Of a DNA stretch of 64,000 bases, positions 60,804 through 64,000 are shown piece by piece. Origin of the DNA: Litorilituus lipolyticus (GTDB lineage Bacteria; Pseudomonadota; Gammaproteobacteria; Enterobacterales; Alteromonadaceae); NCBI RefSeq assembly GCF_006439335.1, contig NZ_SAWY01000036.1, positions 356-64,355 of the forward strand, read 5' to 3'. Each line of letters begins with the position of its first letter. The first letter of the stretch is position 1. Made by a program: the position numbers and the translations under genes. Below the pieces are notes generated by a model. It saw only the letters and a program-made list of their open reading frames with translations. It was not told the origin of the DNA and made no database searches.

Positions 60804-60873
60804 CATTTCGACTGATACGGCATTCGAGTAAGACAATTCATTAATTTTTAGATCAACTCGGAGTTCCTAAATA

Positions 60874-61887
60874 TTAATCGACTAATATTTGTAATGAAGA
60901 ATTGTTATCAAAGTATGTCTTCGCATGTGCAAATTCTTCTAGTACTTTAAAGGGATCTGATATTTTAAGATCAAACCAACATTTCTTTGGTATGCCATAA
61001 TGCTTTTCTATGACGTCTAAATCATTATGTACGAAGCAACAACAAGCCAAATCGTGATAGTTACCCAAATATTTAGATTCAATATATGAATGGGCAATAT
61101 TCAAGCATGAGAAAATTTCTGACCCAAAGAAAGGATTTTCTTCAAGTTTATCTTCTGTTCTTATGCAATTAAAAATATGTTGAAATTGGCGAAAGCGAGT
61201 AGATGCTGATCTCATCATCTGTGCCTCTGGGTTATTGTACTCGTCTAAATCTCGATATAATCTTTCAGCCATTTTAGTATCAATTTTACCTTCCTTAACA
61301 CTTTCATTAATGACGTAAGAAATACATTCAAAATAAGCTTGTATAGCACCTCTAAAATTCACGGTTTCAAGCACTCTGAATATTAGTGATGGCCCATCTT
61401 CAAATTTAGACAAGCTCTCAGGAAACAGCTCAACCATTTCTTTCAAAATAGGAACATTTTCAGACTTTGCTCTTGAAGGGTCTTGACGCGCACTACTATA
61501 GTTCCCCCATGTTTTGTTCTCAAAATATCCTTTGTAGGTAATTATGATATTTTCTTCATCATCTTCCTCTTCATCTATATCTATTATTTTTTTTGTTTTT
61601 ATCAATATAGCTTTATCACCTCGAACTTCTTTTTCTTTCTTACGAAGATATACGCCGAATTCTTCAATAGAAGCACCATCACGTCTTTTAATTTTGAGGT
61701 TTTTTTTGGCTTCTTTAATATCACTCAATAATGTATTTTGTTCTTCTCTAGTTGATGAACACTTTTTATCTAACTGCTCTTGTAGTGCTATTTCAGCCTT
61801 TTCAATAGCCTGTTTATCAGCACCACGGGTCATGTATTTGTACCAACTGTATGTCTTTATCTTCAAAAATGATGTTTTCTTAGCCAC
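60874..61887 (-). CDS. Protein of unknown function in integrated element
   Basis: 337 residues, not recognised. GTG start at 61887 with GGAG eight to nine bases upstream, a good ribosome binding site. Residues 20-95 are charged and predicted helical or coiled-coil (AIEKAEIALQEQLDKK, LSDIKEAKKNLKIKRRD), then an acidic patch IDIDEEEDDEEN near 104-115. A more globular helical part with several cysteines follows (YHDLACCCFVHNDLDVIE). No signal peptide or membrane segment. It converges on the McrC-like gene, 70 bases apart. It could belong to the restriction locus or be separate cargo. Confidence 0.75.
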   Translation of the reverse strand: MAKKTSFLKIKTYSWYKYMTRGADKQAIEKAEIALQEQLDKKCSSTREEQNTLLSDIKEAKKNLKIKRRDGASIEEFGVYLRKKEKEVRGDKAILIKTKKIIDIDEEEDDEENIIITYKGYFENKTWGNYSSARQDPSRAKSENVPILKEMVELFPESLSKFEDGPSLIFRVLETVNFRGAIQAYFECISYVINESVKEGKIDTKMAERLYRDLDEYNNPEAQMMRSASTRFRQFQHIFNCIRTEDKLEENPFFGSEIFSCLNIAHSYIESKYLGNYHDLACCCFVHNDLDVIEKHYGIPKKCWFDLKISDPFKVLEEFAHAKTYFDNNSSLQILVD

Positions 61888-62064
61888 AACTTAATCTCCT
61901 TTATTTAGTAGTACTATATTAACCCAAAATGTGAACGCCTTCATTTGTGACTTTTTTGATAAAACTTAACATTCCAATAAGTTGTGAGCTTTTTCTGAGT
62001 TTTTTGCAAATCAAAGCAAATCAAATTTAATCAATAATAACCTCAAATAACGAATGAGGTTCAT
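61888..62064. promoter_or_regulatory. Divergent control region with tandem repeat and start-site hairpin
   Basis: GCAAATCAAA occurs twice in perfect tandem (62006-62025), followed by a related TTTAATCAATAA. AACCTCA (62039-62045) and TGAGGTT (62055-62061) form a seven-bp stem whose right arm contains the GAGG ribosome binding site of the gene at 62065, so folding would hide it. Both look like regulatory elements of the conjugation-type genes that follow. Confidence 0.5.
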
Positions 62065-62370
62065 ATGAAAAACACGAAATTAATAGATAGGAATGAATTA
62101 GCAGTAATGCTGCGAACATCCCCTGAAAATATTTCAAATCAAATCTACCGAGGGAATCAAGGTATTAACATTCCTTTTAGCACCAAAATAGGAGCCAGAA
62201 GATTCTGGCAACTTGAAACTGTAGCTTGTTGGTTGAAAGAACAGGAAGATGCACAACGGGAGTTAACTAAGCAGTTAGCTGAAGACAAGCGCCAATCTAG
62301 CGCTGCCAATGATTTGTTATACAGACCCCAGAATCCTCGTGGTATTCATTTAATTAAAAAGAAACAGTAA
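62065..62370 (+). CDS. Small helix-turn-helix (AlpA/MerR-fold) DNA-binding protein
   Basis: 101 residues. The N-terminus LIDRNELAVMLRTSPENISNQIYRG...IPFSTKIGARRFWQLETVACWLKEQ has the winged-helix excisionase/AlpA layout: helix-turn-helix, wing with GARRFW, then a helix. A charged tail follows. Such proteins control excision or transfer genes in integrative elements. First of a tight rightward series with the RHH, membrane and coupling-protein genes. Confidence 0.78.
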   Translation: MKNTKLIDRNELAVMLRTSPENISNQIYRGNQGINIPFSTKIGARRFWQLETVACWLKEQEDAQRELTKQLAEDKRQSSAANDLLYRPQNPRGIHLIKKKQ

Positions 62371-62474
62371 ACATATGAGACTAAAAGCTTCGTGTGAATA
62401 CACTACCGAATACAAATTTAAAAATACTAATGGCTATAAGCCTTATTTTACCTACTGAATACAAGGAATACATA

Positions 62475-62756
62475 ATGACAACACAAGTAATTACAACAAG
62501 ATTTCCCAGAAAAGATGCTGAAGATCTTAAATATTATGCCGAGTTAAATAATCTTACTACTGCTGAAATGGTAAGACTGGCCTGCAAAACATATACAGCA
62601 ACAGAGCAACAAAAAATAGTGCTTCAACAGCTTCAGAATAACATAACCAAGAACGTGTTTATTATGTTAAATGCAACTATCAACCTAACAAATGAAGACA
62701 GGAAGGATGCTGCAAGAGCAATAAATTTAGAGCTAGATGGGGTGACTGTAAAATGA
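62475..62756 (+). CDS. Ribbon-helix-helix DNA-binding protein, possible relaxosome accessory factor
   Basis: 93 residues from the ATG at 62475, which has AAGGA seven bases upstream. The frame extends 27 codons further up without such a site. VITTRFPRKDAEDLKYYAELNNLTTAEMVRLAC in pieces fits the beta-strand plus two helices of RHH (Arc/MetJ/TraY-like) proteins, with a helical C-terminus. Its position just before a membrane protein and a coupling ATPase suggests an oriT-binding accessory role. The ATGA overlap with the next gene indicates coupled translation. Confidence 0.72.
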   Translation: MTTQVITTRFPRKDAEDLKYYAELNNLTTAEMVRLACKTYTATEQQKIVLQQLQNNITKNVFIMLNATINLTNEDRKDAARAINLELDGVTVK

Positions 62757-63133
62757 ATAATTATATCCCCCCCTCACAAGCAAGAAGAAACTGGCTACTC
62801 ATTTCACTAACATTCGTGTTTTTCTTCATTTTAATTGAAATAGTATTAATTAAGCTGTTTTGGAGTGATGATTATGGCTTGTTAGGTTCTCATATCAACT
62901 TTCTTTTATCTTCGCTAAAAGCCTTTATTTTTAACTTTTCTTCAGTAATGTTTACCGAATATGTTTTCACGTTGGAAGATCTTAAATTAAAAGAAAAGTT
63001 AAAGTTATTTGCTGTTACAACTGTTAGCTTATCTTTAATTTTTAGCGCTTTAATATCTTGGTTTTTAGTGTGGCGAAAATCGGCAAAAATTGTTGATATA
63101 AAAGTTATGGGAGGTGAAATTGTTAAATCTTAA
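62753..63133 (+). CDS. Small membrane protein upstream of coupling ATPase
   Basis: 126 residues with three hydrophobic segments: about 14-36 (LLISLTFVFFFILIEIVLIKLF), 45-70 (INFLLSSLKAFIFNFSSVMF) and 86-108 (LFAVTTVSLSLIFSALISWFLVW). It overlaps the previous gene by four bases and the coupling ATPase by 14. Family not recognised. Because the next protein lacks membrane segments, this may be its membrane anchor. Confidence 0.78.
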   Translation: MNNYIPPSQARRNWLLISLTFVFFFILIEIVLIKLFWSDDYGLLGSHINFLLSSLKAFIFNFSSVMFTEYVFTLEDLKLKEKLKLFAVTTVSLSLIFSALISWFLVWRKSAKIVDIKVMGGEIVKS

Positions 63134-64000
63134 AACAACAATTAAATCTCTAGGACTTTTTAACAAAGCAGATCCAAATGAGCTAAAGTTACACCCCTGT
63201 TTACCTTTGAATGAACATCAAGAAGAGGGAAATATATTTACATTTGGTGTGCATGGCAGTGGTAAATCGACATTAATAAAATACTTAGTTAAACAGCTAC
63301 TAAATCTACCCAACAAAAAGCTTATTATTTTTGATGAAAAGAAAGAATATACCGAATATTTTTTCAAAAGAAAAAGCACTTACTTAATTGCCCCTTGGGA
63401 TCGGCGTTCTTTTTATTGGGCAATTGAACTTGATCTAACGCATATAGCGCATTTTAGACAATTAGCAGAACAGTTGATCCATGTTGATGAAAAGCAACCT
63501 ACATGGGGACAAGGCGCACGTGAAATATTTGTAGCGCTATTGGTCACTAGTTATGAAAAAAAAGAATTATCATGGAAGTCTATAAGTCATTGGCTTAATA
63601 AACCAATTGAGGTATGGATTGAAGAATTTGAAAACTATCATCCTGCGGCAAATAAATTTTTAACTGGCTCAAACGAAACTATTAGCAGTTATATATCAAA
63701 CCTTTCTTCAAATATTGGTTGGATTCACGATCTTGCTAACATGATCAATGAAGACTCAAAGCAATTATCTTTAAAGTCTTGGTTAAATAGTTCTGATTTA
63801 AAGTTTAACTCATTAATTATTCAGTCTCATCCTCTCCACACTGAAATGATGACTAAATTAACGGGGGCAATGCTTCAATATATAACCAATTTAATATTGT
63901 CGAAGCCTGATGATCAAAAACAACAATATTGGATGATATTAGATGAGCTGGGGAATATCCCTCAGAATTCCTATTTAGCTACATGGTTATCTGTAGGAAG
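63120..64000 (+). CDS. Type IV coupling protein-like ATPase (TraD/VirD4 family), cut by window end
   Basis: Partial, 293 codons visible and still open at 64000. TTG start at 63120 with GGAGG five bases upstream, overlapping the previous gene. Walker A GVHGSGKSTLIKYL begins near residue 43 and Walker B YWMILDELGNIP near 275, with FDEKKEY and NLSSNIGWIHDLA between, as in TraD/TrwB-type DNA-pumping ATPases. There is no transmembrane segment before the Walker A, unlike typical VirD4 proteins. It would couple the relaxosome to a secretion channel during conjugation. Confidence 0.8.
   Translation, partial: MLNLKTTIKSLGLFNKADPNELKLHPCLPLNEHQEEGNIFTFGVHGSGKSTLIKYLVKQLLNLPNKKLIIFDEKKEYTEYFFKRKSTYLIAPWDRRSFYWAIELDLTHIAHFRQLAEQLIHVDEKQPTWGQGAREIFVALLVTSYEKKELSWKSISHWLNKPIEVWIEEFENYHPAANKFLTGSNETISSYISNLSSNIGWIHDLANMINEDSKQLSLKSWLNSSDLKFNSLIIQSHPLHTEMMTKLTGAMLQYITNLILSKPDDQKQQYWMILDELGNIPQNSYLATWLSVG

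Noticed and set aside
61483-61894. Plus-strand open frames antisense to the unknown 337-residue gene
   Set aside because: Low-complexity Phe/Ser/Ile translations produced by the reverse of Lys/Glu-rich codons; no ribosome binding site.

Overview
The window looks like the replication-origin neighbourhood of an AT-rich marine gammaproteobacterium of the Colwellia/Alteromonadales type. This is inferred from gene order and protein style, not from a database search. The gyrB-recF-dnaN-dnaA | rpmH-rnpA-yidD-yidC-mnmE-mioC | oriC | mnmG-rsmG-parA-parB order is the classic gammaproteobacterial origin layout. The glyQS, slt, trkA/trkH, fmt/def/dprA and hemF/aroE blocks to its left are the usual companions.

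Left part (1-31.4 kb). A minus-strand promoter at 158-185 closely resembles an rRNA P1 promoter and fires out of the window, so an rRNA operon probably lies just to the left. Then come a gamma-carbonic-anhydrase-like gene, aroE, a divergent ompW/truncated-globin pair whose shared control region carries two perfect FNR boxes and one perfect CRP site, hemF-tsaC, purEK, a zinc-finger/smg/dprA/LysM block, def-fmt-rsmB-trkA, a large secreted metalloprotease-like protein, trkH, yigZ, pepQ, slt, tusA, two small regulators or chaperone-like proteins, and glyQS.

Origin core (27.8-44 kb). gyrB, recF, dnaN and dnaA run leftward. Two consensus parS sites lie inside the recF coding sequence. rpmH to parB run rightward. 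yidD and yidC form one uninterrupted reading frame, which is unusual. oriC is placed between mioC and mnmG, with three consensus DnaA boxes and about eleven GATC sites.

Accessory transport block (44-53.4 kb). A LolA-like periplasmic protein, two MacB/LolC-type permeases, a LolD-like ATPase and an outer-membrane barrel form one operon. A lipoprotein HlyD-like adaptor, an ABC ATPase and an ABC-2 permease form a second. A small solute-binding-like protein follows.

Integrated element (about 53.44 kb to beyond the right edge). It starts at the 3' half of a tRNA-Arg(CCG), left as an attachment-site scar. It carries a GIY-YIG protein, an unusual restriction-modification locus and a convergent gene of unknown function. 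The restriction-modification locus has one 982-residue protein fusing a MerR-like helix-turn-helix, an N4/N6-type DNA methyltransferase and a C5-cytosine methyltransferase, divergent from McrB-like and McrC-like restriction subunits. The element then has a helix-turn-helix protein, a ribbon-helix-helix protein, a small membrane protein and a coupling-protein ATPase without its own membrane anchor, cut by the window end. Together these suggest a conjugative or mobilisable element whose integrase lies outside the window. The fused-methyltransferase McrBC-like locus is the best candidate for an under-described system here.
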